Shown: one piece after another, positions 17,871 to 26,165 of the stretch | How positions within the stretch are numbered: the stretch's first letter is position 1 | Layout: each line of letters begins with the position of its first letter | Assembly: GCA_963205315.1 (NCBI GenBank) | Contig: CAUJIO010000056.1 | Location: 30,917-94,916, forward strand | Direction of reading: 5' to 3' | DNA from: Pseudomonadota bacterium | GTDB taxonomy: Bacteria > Pseudomonadota > Alphaproteobacteria > Rhizobiales > Aestuariivirgaceae | Length of the DNA stretch: 64,000 bases | The notes under the pieces: model-generated | What the model saw: only the letters and a program-made list of their open reading frames with translations | The model's database searches: none | What the model was told of the DNA's origin: nothing | Position numbers and translations under genes: made by a program

Positions 17871-18581
17871 ATGGATATGACTCGGAGACATCTGGCATTG
17901 GCTTGCGCAGTGGCATGCTTTGCAACGGGTCGTGCCGTCACATCCATCGCGCTGGCTGCAGGGCCTTCTTCCCGGCGGCATGATAGTGACGATGCGTTTC
18001 CCATTGAACACGACGAAGTAAAGAAGATTGCGCCGGCTTTTCGACGCACCGTGATCGACTACACATCGGACGAACAGGTTGGGACGGTGATTGTCGATCC
18101 CGGAGCAAAGTACCTTTATCTCTTATTTGAAGGCGGCAAGGCGTTGCGTTACGGCATTGGCGTCGGACGCCAAGGCTTCGAATGGTCAGGAGAGGCTTTC
18201 ATCCGTAGAAAAGCCAAGTGGCCTCGCTGGACACCTCCGAAGTCCATGGTGACAAGAGATCCACTGGCAGCCAAATGGGCGGGCGGCATGCCGGGCGGTC
18301 CGGATAATCCGCTCGGAGCACGGGCCTTGTATCTTTATCAGGGCGAGGTTGACACACTTTATCGCATTCACGGAACCAACCAGCCGCAATCGATCGGCAA
18401 GGCTGTTTCGTCGGGTTGCATCCGGTTGCTCAATGCTGATATCGCGGACCTCTACAGCCGGGTGCGCCTCGGTGCGAAGGTCATTGTGCTCCCGGTTATG
18501 CCGGCTCATCCTGAACTCATGCCGTCCGATGATTTCCGCACCAAGCGACCCCAAGGAAGCCGATCCGAGAGTATTTACTGA
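17871..18581 (+). CDS. L,D-transpeptidase (YkuD family), copper-module copy 1
   Basis: The 236-residue protein has an N-terminal signal (residues 1-30), then a YkuD domain with the family signature: IHGTNQPQSIGKAVSSGCIRLLN, catalytic Cys about 183 and paired His about 14 residues before. It makes 3-3 peptidoglycan cross-links or attaches proteins to peptidoglycan in the periplasm. It follows a copper oxidase and overlaps the next gene by its stop codon (TGATG), so the pair is translationally coupled. A paralogue of the same length lies at 25174. Copper is known to inhibit some L,D-transpeptidases, so a copper-module copy is notable. Confidence 0.92.
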   Translation: MDMTRRHLALACAVACFATGRAVTSIALAAGPSSRRHDSDDAFPIEHDEVKKIAPAFRRTVIDYTSDEQVGTVIVDPGAKYLYLLFEGGKALRYGIGVGRQGFEWSGEAFIRRKAKWPRWTPPKSMVTRDPLAAKWAGGMPGGPDNPLGARALYLYQGEVDTLYRIHGTNQPQSIGKAVSSGCIRLLNADIADLYSRVRLGAKVIVLPVMPAHPELMPSDDFRTKRPQGSRSESIY

Positions 18582-19909
18582 TGTCTTTCAAGTCGAATTC
18601 TGAGTCCAAGAGCACAGCTATGAAGCTGAATGCGTTATGCCACTGCATCACCCTTGACAGGGATCTTCTCAGCCAAGTCTTGGCCGACGAAACAGCGGAT
18701 ACGGCCTTGGCCGCACTCGTCCTGGAACGTGCTTCAGCGATGTTCTCAAATGTGGCTGTGTTCGCATTATCGTCAGTTCTTTCGCAGATGACCGAGGTGA
18801 TCGAAGCCATTGTGAGGGTCACTCAAACGCCTTTATACCAGAAGGAAGTGTTGGAACGGGCGCCACTCTGGGCCCGTCTCGACCATGGACCCGCTGGCGT
18901 GTTCATGGGATTTGACTTTCACGTGGGGCATGATGGCCCTCAACTGATTGAAATCAACACGAATGCTGGCGGGGCCTTCCTGAACGCGGCGCTGAGACGC
19001 GCCCATCAGGAATGCTGTTCGCGGATGGATAGCCACGCCGGAAATCTTGGAGGTCGAAGCTTCGAACCCGCCGTCCTGAAGATGTTTGAAAGGGAGTGGC
19101 GGTCCCAGCGCAAATCAGGACGCTTGGGCAGGATCGCAATCGTTGACGACCAGCCGCAAAACCAGGCGCTTTATCCCGAGTTCCTGCTTGCGCAATCACT
19201 GTTTCGCAGGAACGGAATCGAGGCGGTCATCGCCGGTCCGGATGAACTCATCTTGGACAGCGGCAAGCTGTTGATCTCCGGAGAGCCGATTGACCTTGTC
19301 TATAATCGCCTGGTGGATTTTCAACTCAGCGCCGAACAGCATCAGGTATTGCGCCTCGGCTATGAGATGGGAGCGGCGGTCATAACGCCAAACCCCCGCA
19401 ACCACGCCCTCTACGCAGACAAGCGCAATCTGGTGCTGTTGTCCGACGCAGCCCGGCTAAGGGACTGGGGAGTAGACTCGCGCGACCTTGAGATTCTATC
19501 GAAGGCGATCCCGAGAGCTCAGGAAGTGACGCCGACAAATGCGGATAGGATCTGGCGTGACCGCAAGAAGAGTTTTTTTAAGCCGTTTGCAGGATACGCA
19601 AGCAAAGCCGTCTACCGGGGCGATAAGGTGACGAGTGCACGCTGGGCTGAAATCCGAACGGGCGGCTATATTGCACAGGAGTTCGCCGAGCCGGGGGAGA
19701 GAATGGTCGTTCTCGATGGCGAGTTGCTAGCCCGCAAAGTTGACTTTCGCCTCTATGCCTATGAGGTAGATACTCTACTTACCGCGGCGAGGGTGTACCA
19801 AGGCCAGACAACCAACATGAGAACGCCCGGAGGTGGATTTGCTCCAGTGCTTGTGGTGGAGGATGGGGTAGGCAGCCTGACGTCATGCGAGGCAGCAGAC
19901 ACTGTCTAG
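18581..19909 (+). CDS. ATP-grasp-like protein of unknown function
   Basis: The 442-residue protein has no signal peptide. It shows features of an ATP-grasp ligase: IEINTNAGGAFLN near residue 127, a central IDLVYNRLVDF and TPNPRNHALYADKRNLVLL stretch, and KSFFKPFAGYASKAVYRGDKV followed by GGYIAQEFAEPGERMVV. The nearest known styles are glutathionylspermidine-synthase or GshB-like enzymes, which join an amine to a carboxylate using ATP. The substrate is unknown. Its ATG overlaps the transpeptidase stop, implying a shared process, perhaps making or modifying a peptide that meets peptidoglycan. That link is inference; the fold call is moderately secure. Confidence 0.65.
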   Translation: MSFKSNSESKSTAMKLNALCHCITLDRDLLSQVLADETADTALAALVLERASAMFSNVAVFALSSVLSQMTEVIEAIVRVTQTPLYQKEVLERAPLWARLDHGPAGVFMGFDFHVGHDGPQLIEINTNAGGAFLNAALRRAHQECCSRMDSHAGNLGGRSFEPAVLKMFEREWRSQRKSGRLGRIAIVDDQPQNQALYPEFLLAQSLFRRNGIEAVIAGPDELILDSGKLLISGEPIDLVYNRLVDFQLSAEQHQVLRLGYEMGAAVITPNPRNHALYADKRNLVLLSDAARLRDWGVDSRDLEILSKAIPRAQEVTPTNADRIWRDRKKSFFKPFAGYASKAVYRGDKVTSARWAEIRTGGYIAQEFAEPGERMVVLDGELLARKVDFRLYAYEVDTLLTAARVYQGQTTNMRTPGGGFAPVLVVEDGVGSLTSCEAADTV

Positions 19910-20145
19910 AAGCTAGCATGTCCCGTGTGAGAGCAGCGACAAGTTTTGGTGCGATGCCCCTCACCTTGAATGCCGCGGACTGGTAGCTTGCGCCTACCTC
20001 AAAGTACAGGGTTCTTTACCATTCATTATCCATTGTGCGGCAGCCTCATTATGGCCGCGATTGCCGATGCATTCTCGCGACGGATCTACGAGGCGATAAC
20101 GGAAATTTCAGTTGCGAAGCAGAAAGAGTTTCGCTAGCAGGGCTC

Positions 20146-20559
20146 ATGGGTTTTGATGTGGGGAAATTGACGGCGTTGATGCGATTGGTGCTCGCCATCG
20201 TATTTTTTTGCTCGTCGCTTTCCGCTTCAATCCCGAAGGCAGAGGCATCAAGTTATGCCAAGAGCGCCTCGGTTGTGGTGCTGGAGCATGATCATTCTCC
20301 AATTGGCGAGCCTGTTAGTTCCAATTCGAAGTCATCCATTTCTGAGGCCGATGTTCAGGAGTGTATTCCTGACGGAAAGTCGCATTATGGGCATGGAACA
20401 TCGTCTTCGGATTGCTGCGCAGCTGCCTGTTCTGATCTGACTACACTGCCAGCCGTGGGATACAGGGAGGCTGTTTTGTCTCTATCCCTCTCGGACGAAC
20501 TTCGCCGTTCAGTTCTCACCGTCGTCCCATATCGGTTCCTGCGCCCTCCGCGCGCATGA
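20146..20559 (+). CDS. Small exported Cys/His-containing protein (second of four)
   Basis: I chose ATG 20146 because MGFDVGKLTALMRLVLAIVFFCSSLSA forms a signal peptide; a longer frame upstream reads through non-coding-like sequence. About 137 residues. The mature part holds HDHSP, ECIPDGKSHYGHG and the cluster DCCAAACSD and ends YRFLRPPRA, the same plan as the genes at 15840, 27921 and 58826. It precedes a lipoprotein, TolC and oxidase run. I found no FNR-like box in front of this copy. From 19910 to 20145 I see no other gene. Confidence 0.55.
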   Translation: MGFDVGKLTALMRLVLAIVFFCSSLSASIPKAEASSYAKSASVVVLEHDHSPIGEPVSSNSKSSISEADVQECIPDGKSHYGHGTSSSDCCAAACSDLTTLPAVGYREAVLSLSLSDELRRSVLTVVPYRFLRPPRA

Positions 20560-20635
20560 GTTCTTAATTTTCCAGTTCGATCTGGTGGTAAGCCGCTTTT
20601 TTGCGGTCTTCTGAACTCAACTTCGGATTTTCATC

Positions 20636-20872
20636 ATGTACCGTTTCGTCGCTGTGGCTTGGCTGCCACTGTTCATCTCTGCGTGCACGTCCACAACGAG
20701 CCCTCCTGAAGTTGCGGGGTACCGATCTCCTGCAGATGCAAGCACGGGCATTCGTAATACGCATCATCATACGCCGGTCACCGGGTACACTCACCGGAAC
20801 CCGGTTGAACCTAAGTCCTGGCGTTGTGTGAACAATCCTGAAGCTGGATGCGGAGAGGGGTCGGGATCATGA
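20636..20872 (+). CDS. Small lipoprotein upstream of TolC
   Basis: The 78-residue product begins MYRFVAVAWLPLFISACTSTT: a lipoprotein signal with lipobox ISAC, so Cys17 would be lipidated. The mature part is short, with a His patch (NTHHHTPVTGYTHR) and two further Cys. Its stop overlaps the start of the TolC gene (ATGA at 20869), so it is probably translated together with it and anchored in the same envelope region. Function unknown; it may be a metal-binding accessory to the efflux or oxidase module. Confidence 0.7.
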   Translation: MYRFVAVAWLPLFISACTSTTSPPEVAGYRSPADASTGIRNTHHHTPVTGYTHRNPVEPKSWRCVNNPEAGCGEGSGS

Positions 20873-22386
20873 AGCTGCGTCCCAAATTAAAGATGTCGGC
20901 GGCTATCTCGGCTGTATCGGTTCTTCTGACGGGTTGTGTGACTGCCGAGCAGGCGGCGATCTATTCTGATCGTGAAGCCGGGTTTTCCACTGTTTCAGCA
21001 CAGGCTTCGGTCGCAACTAGAGGCAAGCAGTCGATTTGGATTCAGAACCAGGAACAGGCTCAGGAGAATGCGAACCGGGTCCATGCTCTTATTCACAAGA
21101 AGAAGATTTCGGCGGACACAGCTGTCCAGATCGCACTTTTGAACAACAAGGGCCTGCAAGCAGCCTATGCGGAGCTCGGGCTGAGTGCAGCCGAGGCCTG
21201 GCAGCAGACCATGCTGCAGAATCCGACCGTATCAGTGGGCGTGCTCGGAATTGGTGCTCCAGGTCTTGGGTTGTTCAGAGCCATAGAGGGTATGATTGCC
21301 AATAACCTCTTGTCGTTGGCAACGCAAAAGCGCCGCGTGGAAGTGGCGGACACGAGGTTCCGCCAGACCCAAATGAAGGCCGTCGTCGAGACGCTAAAGC
21401 TCGCAAATGAAACGCGCAGGGCCTGGATCGTCGCGGTGTCAGCATTCGAAACCATTACCTATCTGAAGCAGGCTCAGGTGGCGGCTGACGCTGCGTCGGA
21501 ACTTGCGCGCAAACTTGGAGAGACCGGCGCAATCCCGAAGGCTGAGCAGGCACGAGAACAAGCATTCTATGCCGAGCTTACCGGGCAATTGGCTGAAGCA
21601 AGGCTTGCAGCGAAACTTTCGAAGGAAGAATTGACGCGATTGATGGGGCTTTGGGGCACGGACGTTGACTACCTCGTACCTGATCGATTGCCCACGCTCC
21701 CCGTTCGGCTTGCAACGAAAGACCGCATTGAAGCGGAAGCCTTGAGGGAGCGTGTCGACTTGAAGGTTGCGAAGCTCGAACTGGAGGCGGTCGCGCAGAG
21801 TTATGGCCTGACGGAAGCAACGCGCTATGTGACCGATCTTGAACTGATTGTCGGATTCGAAGCGGAGCGGGAGATTGAGACCGAGTATGAGCTCCATCAC
21901 GGCAATCTGGAGGAAACCTCAACTAAGGAAACTACCATAACGCCACAAATTGAACTTGAGTTTGTCATACCGATTTTCGACTCTGGGAAAGCGCGGATGC
22001 GGAAGGCGGAACTGTCCTACATGCAGGCTGCAAATCGTCTAGCTGAGAAGGCAGTGAACATTCGGTCGGAAGCGCGTTCTGCCTATACCGCATATCGCTC
22101 AACCTACGACATTGCACTTCACTACAGAAATTCAGTGGTTCCATTGCGCTCCAAAATCGAACAGGAATCATTGCTGACCTACAACGGCATGATTACCAAC
22201 ACCTTCGAACTTCTTGCTGACACGCGGGCCAAGACAAACTCAATCCTTCTGGCCTCAAATGCGAAAAGGGAGTTCTGGCTTGCAGAAGCCAATCTGTCTG
22301 CATCGATATTTGGCGGCGGAGGCTCGGGCGGCGCACCGAGCGATGGCGCAGCAACAGTCGCCGATTCCGGCGGCGCAGGCCACTGA
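20869..22386 (+). CDS. TolC-family outer membrane protein
   Basis: The 505-residue protein has a lipobox-containing signal (SVLLTGC) and two long coiled-coil repeats characteristic of outer membrane efflux proteins (for example ETRRAWIVAVSAFETITYLKQ and VNIRSEARSAYTAYRS). It ends with a Gly-rich tail. The start at 20869 has a GAGAGGGG site and overlaps the lipoprotein stop. TolC proteins form trimeric outer-membrane channels with RND or other pumps; no pump or adaptor lies next to it here, so its partner is either elsewhere or the neighbouring copper proteins use it in an unusual way. It is followed 14 bp later by an oxidase. Confidence 0.88.
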   Translation: MKLRPKLKMSAAISAVSVLLTGCVTAEQAAIYSDREAGFSTVSAQASVATRGKQSIWIQNQEQAQENANRVHALIHKKKISADTAVQIALLNNKGLQAAYAELGLSAAEAWQQTMLQNPTVSVGVLGIGAPGLGLFRAIEGMIANNLLSLATQKRRVEVADTRFRQTQMKAVVETLKLANETRRAWIVAVSAFETITYLKQAQVAADAASELARKLGETGAIPKAEQAREQAFYAELTGQLAEARLAAKLSKEELTRLMGLWGTDVDYLVPDRLPTLPVRLATKDRIEAEALRERVDLKVAKLELEAVAQSYGLTEATRYVTDLELIVGFEAEREIETEYELHHGNLEETSTKETTITPQIELEFVIPIFDSGKARMRKAELSYMQAANRLAEKAVNIRSEARSAYTAYRSTYDIALHYRNSVVPLRSKIEQESLLTYNGMITNTFELLADTRAKTNSILLASNAKREFWLAEANLSASIFGGGGSGGAPSDGAATVADSGGAGH

Positions 22387-22400
22387 CACAGGAGACAACC

Positions 22401-23762
22401 ATGTTTAACAGACGTCATCTGCTTGGCGCCGGCGCGGCGCTTGTATCAACCACAGCCTGGGCGAAAACTTCTAACATGGGCCTGCCCGAGGCTGCCGTTA
22501 TGGAGAGTGCGGCAACCCAGCCGCCTCAGGCACCAACGGCAGGGCCGGACTACAACCCGGTCGTGACCTTGAACGGTTGGTCCGCTCCCTTCCGAATTAA
22601 CAACGGTGTAAAGGAATTCCATCTCGTCGCGGAGCCCGTCGAGCGCGAGATGGCTGAGGGCATGACGGCTCGACTCTGGGGTTATAACGGTCAGTCGCCT
22701 GGCCCGACCATTGAAGCTGTAGAGGGTGACAGGGTCCGGATCTTTGTTACCAACAAACTACCTGAACACACGACGATCCATTGGCATGGAATGATCCTGC
22801 CCTCCGGCATGGATGGCGTGGGTGGTCTTTCCCAGCCCCATATTCCGGTCGGAAAGACTTTCATCTATGAGTTCGATCTCGTGAAGTCCGGCACCTTCAT
22901 GTACCACCCCCACGCCGATGAGATGGTCCAGATGGCCATGGGCATGATGGGATTCTTCGTGGTTCATCCAAAGGACCCGAAATTCATGCGCGTCGACAGG
23001 GACTTTGTGTTCCTCCTCAACGCCTATGACGTTGATCCTGGCTCCTACGTGCCGAAGATCATGACTATGACTGACTTCAATCTGTGGTCATGGAACAGCC
23101 GCATCTTCCCAGGCATCGATCCGCTCGTCGTCTCCAAGAATGACCGTGTGCGGGTGAGGGTTGGCAATCTCACGATGACCAATCATCCGATTCACATGCA
23201 TGGTTATGACTTTGAGGTGACCTGCACGGATGGTGGTTGGGTCAGGCCGGAGGCAAGATGGCCCGAAGTCAGCATCGACATACCGGTAGGCGCCATGCGG
23301 GCCTATGAGTTCGATGCCAAATATGAAGGTGACTGGGCAATTCACTGCCACAAGTCTCACCACACCATGAATGCCATGGGGCACGATGTACCGACGTTCA
23401 TTGGTGTCGATAAATCAAATCTCACAAAAAAGATCCGGCGGCTTCAACCCGAATACATGCCTATGGGCACGAAGGGTATGGCCGACATGGGTGAAATGGA
23501 GATGCCGCTGCCGGACAACACCGTTCCAATGATGACCGGATGGGGTCCGCATGGCGCACTGGAAATGGGAGGCATGTTCTCTGTCGTAAAAGTGCGGCAG
23601 GGGATCAGCGCCGGGGATTACAAGGATCCAGGTTGGTACGAGAACCCCCCGGGTACGCAGGCCTATGAGTGGACGGGCGAAATTCCCGACTTCACAAAGG
23701 CCACTGACGCCAAGACGAAGATAACGCCGCCGCCGTCCTCCAATCAGGGCGACGAAGGCTAA
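22401..23762 (+). CDS. Tat-exported multicopper oxidase, copper-tolerance type
   Basis: The 453-residue protein starts MFNRRHLLGAGAALVSTTAWA, a Tat-like signal. Copper motifs are HWHGMILP, FMYHPHADEMVQMAMGMMG, NHPIHMHGYDFEV and IHCHKSHHTMNAMGHD. The last motif keeps the HCH pattern with a Met-rich follow-on. It differs clearly from the oxidases at 16287 and 61404, so this is a separate subfamily. A Met-rich C-terminal half (KGMADMGEMEMPLP) suggests Cu(I) substrate binding. It is 14 bp after TolC and 41 bp before a cupredoxin that could be its electron partner. Confidence 0.9.
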   Translation: MFNRRHLLGAGAALVSTTAWAKTSNMGLPEAAVMESAATQPPQAPTAGPDYNPVVTLNGWSAPFRINNGVKEFHLVAEPVEREMAEGMTARLWGYNGQSPGPTIEAVEGDRVRIFVTNKLPEHTTIHWHGMILPSGMDGVGGLSQPHIPVGKTFIYEFDLVKSGTFMYHPHADEMVQMAMGMMGFFVVHPKDPKFMRVDRDFVFLLNAYDVDPGSYVPKIMTMTDFNLWSWNSRIFPGIDPLVVSKNDRVRVRVGNLTMTNHPIHMHGYDFEVTCTDGGWVRPEARWPEVSIDIPVGAMRAYEFDAKYEGDWAIHCHKSHHTMNAMGHDVPTFIGVDKSNLTKKIRRLQPEYMPMGTKGMADMGEMEMPLPDNTVPMMTGWGPHGALEMGGMFSVVKVRQGISAGDYKDPGWYENPPGTQAYEWTGEIPDFTKATDAKTKITPPPSSNQGDEG

Positions 23763-23803
23763 ACCAACGACAAATTCAATTCTGAGAACTGAAGAGGGAA
23801 CTT

Positions 23804-24256
23804 ATGAAAAAGATTGCTACGATATTGGCCGGCCTTGTTTTGGGCGCAGGGACAGCTCATGCAGGCGGCGCTACGACCGCAGGACAACCTGGAAAGAAAT
23901 CCGAAGTTACGCGTGTAATCAAGGTAACGATGAGTGAAACCGAAGATGGAGCGATGATTTTCTCGCCCAAGCAGTTCAAGATCAAGAAGGGTGAAACCAT
24001 TCGCTTCGCGATCGTGAATAAGGGTGAGACCGATCACGAGTTCGTTCTAGATGACCATAAGGGCATGGAGAAACACAAGGCTTTGATGGAGAAATTCCCT
24101 GAAATGGAACACGCTGATCCGAATTCCATTCGTCTTGAGCCCGGTGCCAAAGGCGAAATCATTTGGAAGTTCTCAGCTTCCGGAGAATTTCAATTTGCCT
24201 GCTTGATCCCAGGACATATGGAAGCCGGTATGCACGGCCCAGTCCTGGTCAACTGA
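23804..24256 (+). CDS. Exported cupredoxin (blue copper protein)
   Basis: The 150-residue product has a signal peptide (about 1-20, ending AHAGG) and a plastocyanin/azurin-like domain. The type 1 copper ligands are visible: His in TDHEFVLDDH and Cys, His, Met in FACLIPGHMEAGMHG. A good GAGGGA ribosome site precedes the ATG. It would carry electrons or copper in the periplasm, most likely between the preceding multicopper oxidase and its partners. The next gene is a CusF-like chaperone 31 bp on. Confidence 0.88.
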   Translation: MKKIATILAGLVLGAGTAHAGGATTAGQPGKKSEVTRVIKVTMSETEDGAMIFSPKQFKIKKGETIRFAIVNKGETDHEFVLDDHKGMEKHKALMEKFPEMEHADPNSIRLEPGAKGEIIWKFSASGEFQFACLIPGHMEAGMHGPVLVN

Positions 24257-24287
24257 ATTTACAGCTTCAAACAAAAGGAAGACAGCA

Positions 24288-24569
24288 ATGAACATTACAA
24301 AGTATATGCTCGCTGCAACAGCAGTGTCGTTTATGGTGACCGGTGCTTGGGCCGCAGAGTTCACCAAGGGTGTGGTGAAAAAGGTTGATGTTAAAGCCAA
24401 GAAGGTCACGGTTATTCACGAAGAGCTCAAGAGCCTTGAAATGCCTGCCATGACCATGGTGTTCCGGACAGCTACCGATGAGATGCTGGCATCGCTCAAG
24501 GATGGCCAAACCATCGAGTTTGTTGCGGATCGCGTGAACGGGAAGCTGACCATCACTGAGATCAAGTAA
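24288..24569 (+). CDS. CusF-like periplasmic copper-binding protein
   Basis: The 93-residue protein has a signal (ending WAAE) and one CusF/CopK-like beta-barrel. The copper site appears as IHEELKSLEMPAMTMVF: a His followed by the MxAMTM pair. The Trp of E. coli CusF that stacks on copper is replaced by Met here, as in many non-enterobacterial members. It would bind periplasmic Cu(I). It ends the cupredoxin unit and is followed by a hairpin at 24576. Confidence 0.88.
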   Translation: MNITKYMLAATAVSFMVTGAWAAEFTKGVVKKVDVKAKKVTVIHEELKSLEMPAMTMVFRTATDEMLASLKDGQTIEFVADRVNGKLTITEIK

Positions 24570-24575
24570 GCCAAC

Positions 24576-24610
24576 TGATACCGGCAGAGTATAGAGCTCT
24601 GCTGGTGTCA
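24576..24610. terminator. Stem-loop after the CusF-like gene
   Basis: TGATACCGGCAGAG at 24576-24589 can pair with CTCTGCTGGTGTCA at 24597-24610 over 14 positions, two of them G-U, with a 7-base loop. It starts 6 bp after the CusF stop. There is no T-run, so it may be a processing or attenuation structure rather than a classical terminator. Confidence 0.45.
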
Positions 24611-24624
24611 CCTACACAAAGCTG

Positions 24625-25173
24625 GTGATACTGGCTGCGCCCGGATTAACCATGCAGTTTCCGAGACTTTTTGCTCAATTAACAGCTGCACTCGAAGACC
24701 TCTCCTTTAGGAGTGCAGTCGAATTACTTATGGTCTTCGCGGGACTTAATTTCCTTTGGGAAGTGGCACAACTTCCTCTTTATGACATCTGGTACGAGGC
24801 GTCCTTGGGCAGCATCGCCTTCGCCGTGCTGCACTGTACGGTGGGTGACGTTCTCATCGGCATCAACAGCGCGATTGTCGCCTTTCTGGTTGTTGCCGGT
24901 GTCTATCAGTCAAGGACCCCGCCGCTTTGGGTCGTGGGCTTGATGTTCGTTGTGATCTCTGTTGGCTATACGGTTTACAGCGAGTGGCTCAATGTTTCCG
25001 TCCGGAGGAGCTGGGGCTATAGCAGCTTGATGCCGACGGTTCCGCCACTTATGACAGGTCTTTCACCACTTCTGCAGTGGATTATCGTGCCAATCGTAAC
25101 ACTAAGGATTGCCAGGACCCAGCTGCACCGGCGCTGGCGTCAACCGTCATCTTCAGAAGACAGGAAAACGTAA
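24625..25173 (+). CDS. Integral membrane protein of unknown function in copper module
   Basis: The 182-residue product opens with GTG at 24625 (an ATG at 24652 is an alternative, MQFPRLFAQL). About five hydrophobic helices are visible, with AGLNFLWEVAQLPLYD and HCTVGDVLIGINSAIVAF as the most distinctive stretches. I recognise it only as a type often found next to copper and transpeptidase genes, without a known function. Its TAA is immediately followed by the ATG of the second transpeptidase, so they are coupled. An electron-transfer or metal-transport role is possible but not shown. Confidence 0.65.
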   Translation: MILAAPGLTMQFPRLFAQLTAALEDLSFRSAVELLMVFAGLNFLWEVAQLPLYDIWYEASLGSIAFAVLHCTVGDVLIGINSAIVAFLVVAGVYQSRTPPLWVVGLMFVVISVGYTVYSEWLNVSVRRSWGYSSLMPTVPPLMTGLSPLLQWIIVPIVTLRIARTQLHRRWRQPSSSEDRKT

Positions 25174-25884
25174 ATGGTTGCCTTCTTGACCCGCCGCCGG
25201 TGGCTTGCCTCCGCTCTGACCGTCATGACGCTGGGGGGCAGTAGATTGGCCATGGGCAACGCGCTCTACGGGGGCGAGGACGAGGAATATTTCGACCCGG
25301 CTTTACTGCCACCAGCAGAGTCTGAGATCGACTTCCCGATCGAGAAAGTGAACCTTCGCAGCATCCCCAAACGTTTCCGCCGGCAGATTGTCGACTTCGA
25401 AGGCACCGAAGCCTTAGGGACGATTATCGTCGAACCCGATAATCGGTTCTTGTACTATGTCATCGAACAGGGACAGGTTATCCGATACGGTGTGGGGGTA
25501 GGGCGTGCCGGATTTGCGTGGTCGGGGAACGCGATTGTTGGCATGAAGCGTCGTTGGCCGCGTTGGGTACCGCCACGCAGCATGGTTGACCGGGATGCCA
25601 ACGCTCGCCGCTGGATCAACGGTCAGCCTGGAGGACCAGACAACCCGCTAGGCGCTCGGGCTCTTTATCTGTTCTCCAACGGCGCTGATACCTTGTATCG
25701 GATCCACGGGACGAATGAGCCAGAGACTATCGGCAAGGCTGTTTCCTCAGGGTGCATACGAATGTTAAATGAGGATGTGGCTCATCTCTATGAGCTTGTT
25801 GAAGTTGGCACACCTGTGATCGTTCGCTCAACTCATGATGTCAGACAACAAAACGAATCCAGTATCTATCACCACAAGTCATGA
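25174..25884 (+). CDS. L,D-transpeptidase (YkuD family), copper-module copy 2
   Basis: The 236-residue protein has an N-terminal signal-like segment and a YkuD domain with GIHGTNEPETIGKAVSSGCIRMLN-type signature (catalytic Cys about 194). It shares length, WPRWxPPxSM and GGPDNPLGARALYL motifs with the copy at 17871, so they are paralogues. It cross-links peptidoglycan or attaches proteins to it in the periplasm. It directly abuts the membrane protein gene upstream. Its stop overlaps the ATG of a possible 51-residue ORF. Confidence 0.9.
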   Translation: MVAFLTRRRWLASALTVMTLGGSRLAMGNALYGGEDEEYFDPALLPPAESEIDFPIEKVNLRSIPKRFRRQIVDFEGTEALGTIIVEPDNRFLYYVIEQGQVIRYGVGVGRAGFAWSGNAIVGMKRRWPRWVPPRSMVDRDANARRWINGQPGGPDNPLGARALYLFSNGADTLYRIHGTNEPETIGKAVSSGCIRMLNEDVAHLYELVEVGTPVIVRSTHDVRQQNESSIYHHKS

Positions 25885-26036
25885 TCGCTCTCGAACCTCA
25901 ATTTAAGCTGTTCTGCTCGAACGAGATCAACTTAGCACCACCGATAGCCGAGGTATTGAAGCCACATCTAGCCTTCTCGTGCGTGAAACCAGCAAATTCT
26001 GGGTATTGGACGCCGACAGCCCGGAAGTTGTGCTAG
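25881..26036 (+). CDS. Possible 51-residue ORF overlapping the transpeptidase stop (weak)
   Basis: An ATGA overlap starts a frame MIALEPQFKLFCSNEINLAP ending in KLC at 26033. The overlap is the coupling style used elsewhere here, but I see no family. Another frame in the same stretch (VLLERDQLSTTD..., then RETSKFWVLDADSPEVVLAA) looks more protein-like yet lacks a start. The 25885-26165 interval is therefore best regarded as a degraded gene or junk. Confidence 0.2.
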   Translation: MIALEPQFKLFCSNEINLAPPIAEVLKPHLAFSCVKPANSGYWTPTARKLC

Positions 26037-26165
26037 CGGCAAGCCGCCACACTCCCAGTCCTCCAGCTGTTTGTTGGCGGTGCGAGAATGGCGTATGATT
26101 GGCGTGCTCGAAGACATCCAGGATATCACCGCCTGTATATGAGAGCTGACTAACGGAGAAACGCC

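Noticed and set aside
16257..18011. 584-codon open frame on the minus strand opposite the multicopper oxidase and transpeptidase
   Set aside because: It is a GC-driven shadow of real genes on the plus strand; it has no family features and is Cys/His-rich at random.
20593..20612. Small CCGC-T6-GCGG stem between the Cys-rich and lipoprotein genes as a terminator
   Set aside because: The T-run is in the loop rather than after the stem, and the stem has only four pairs.
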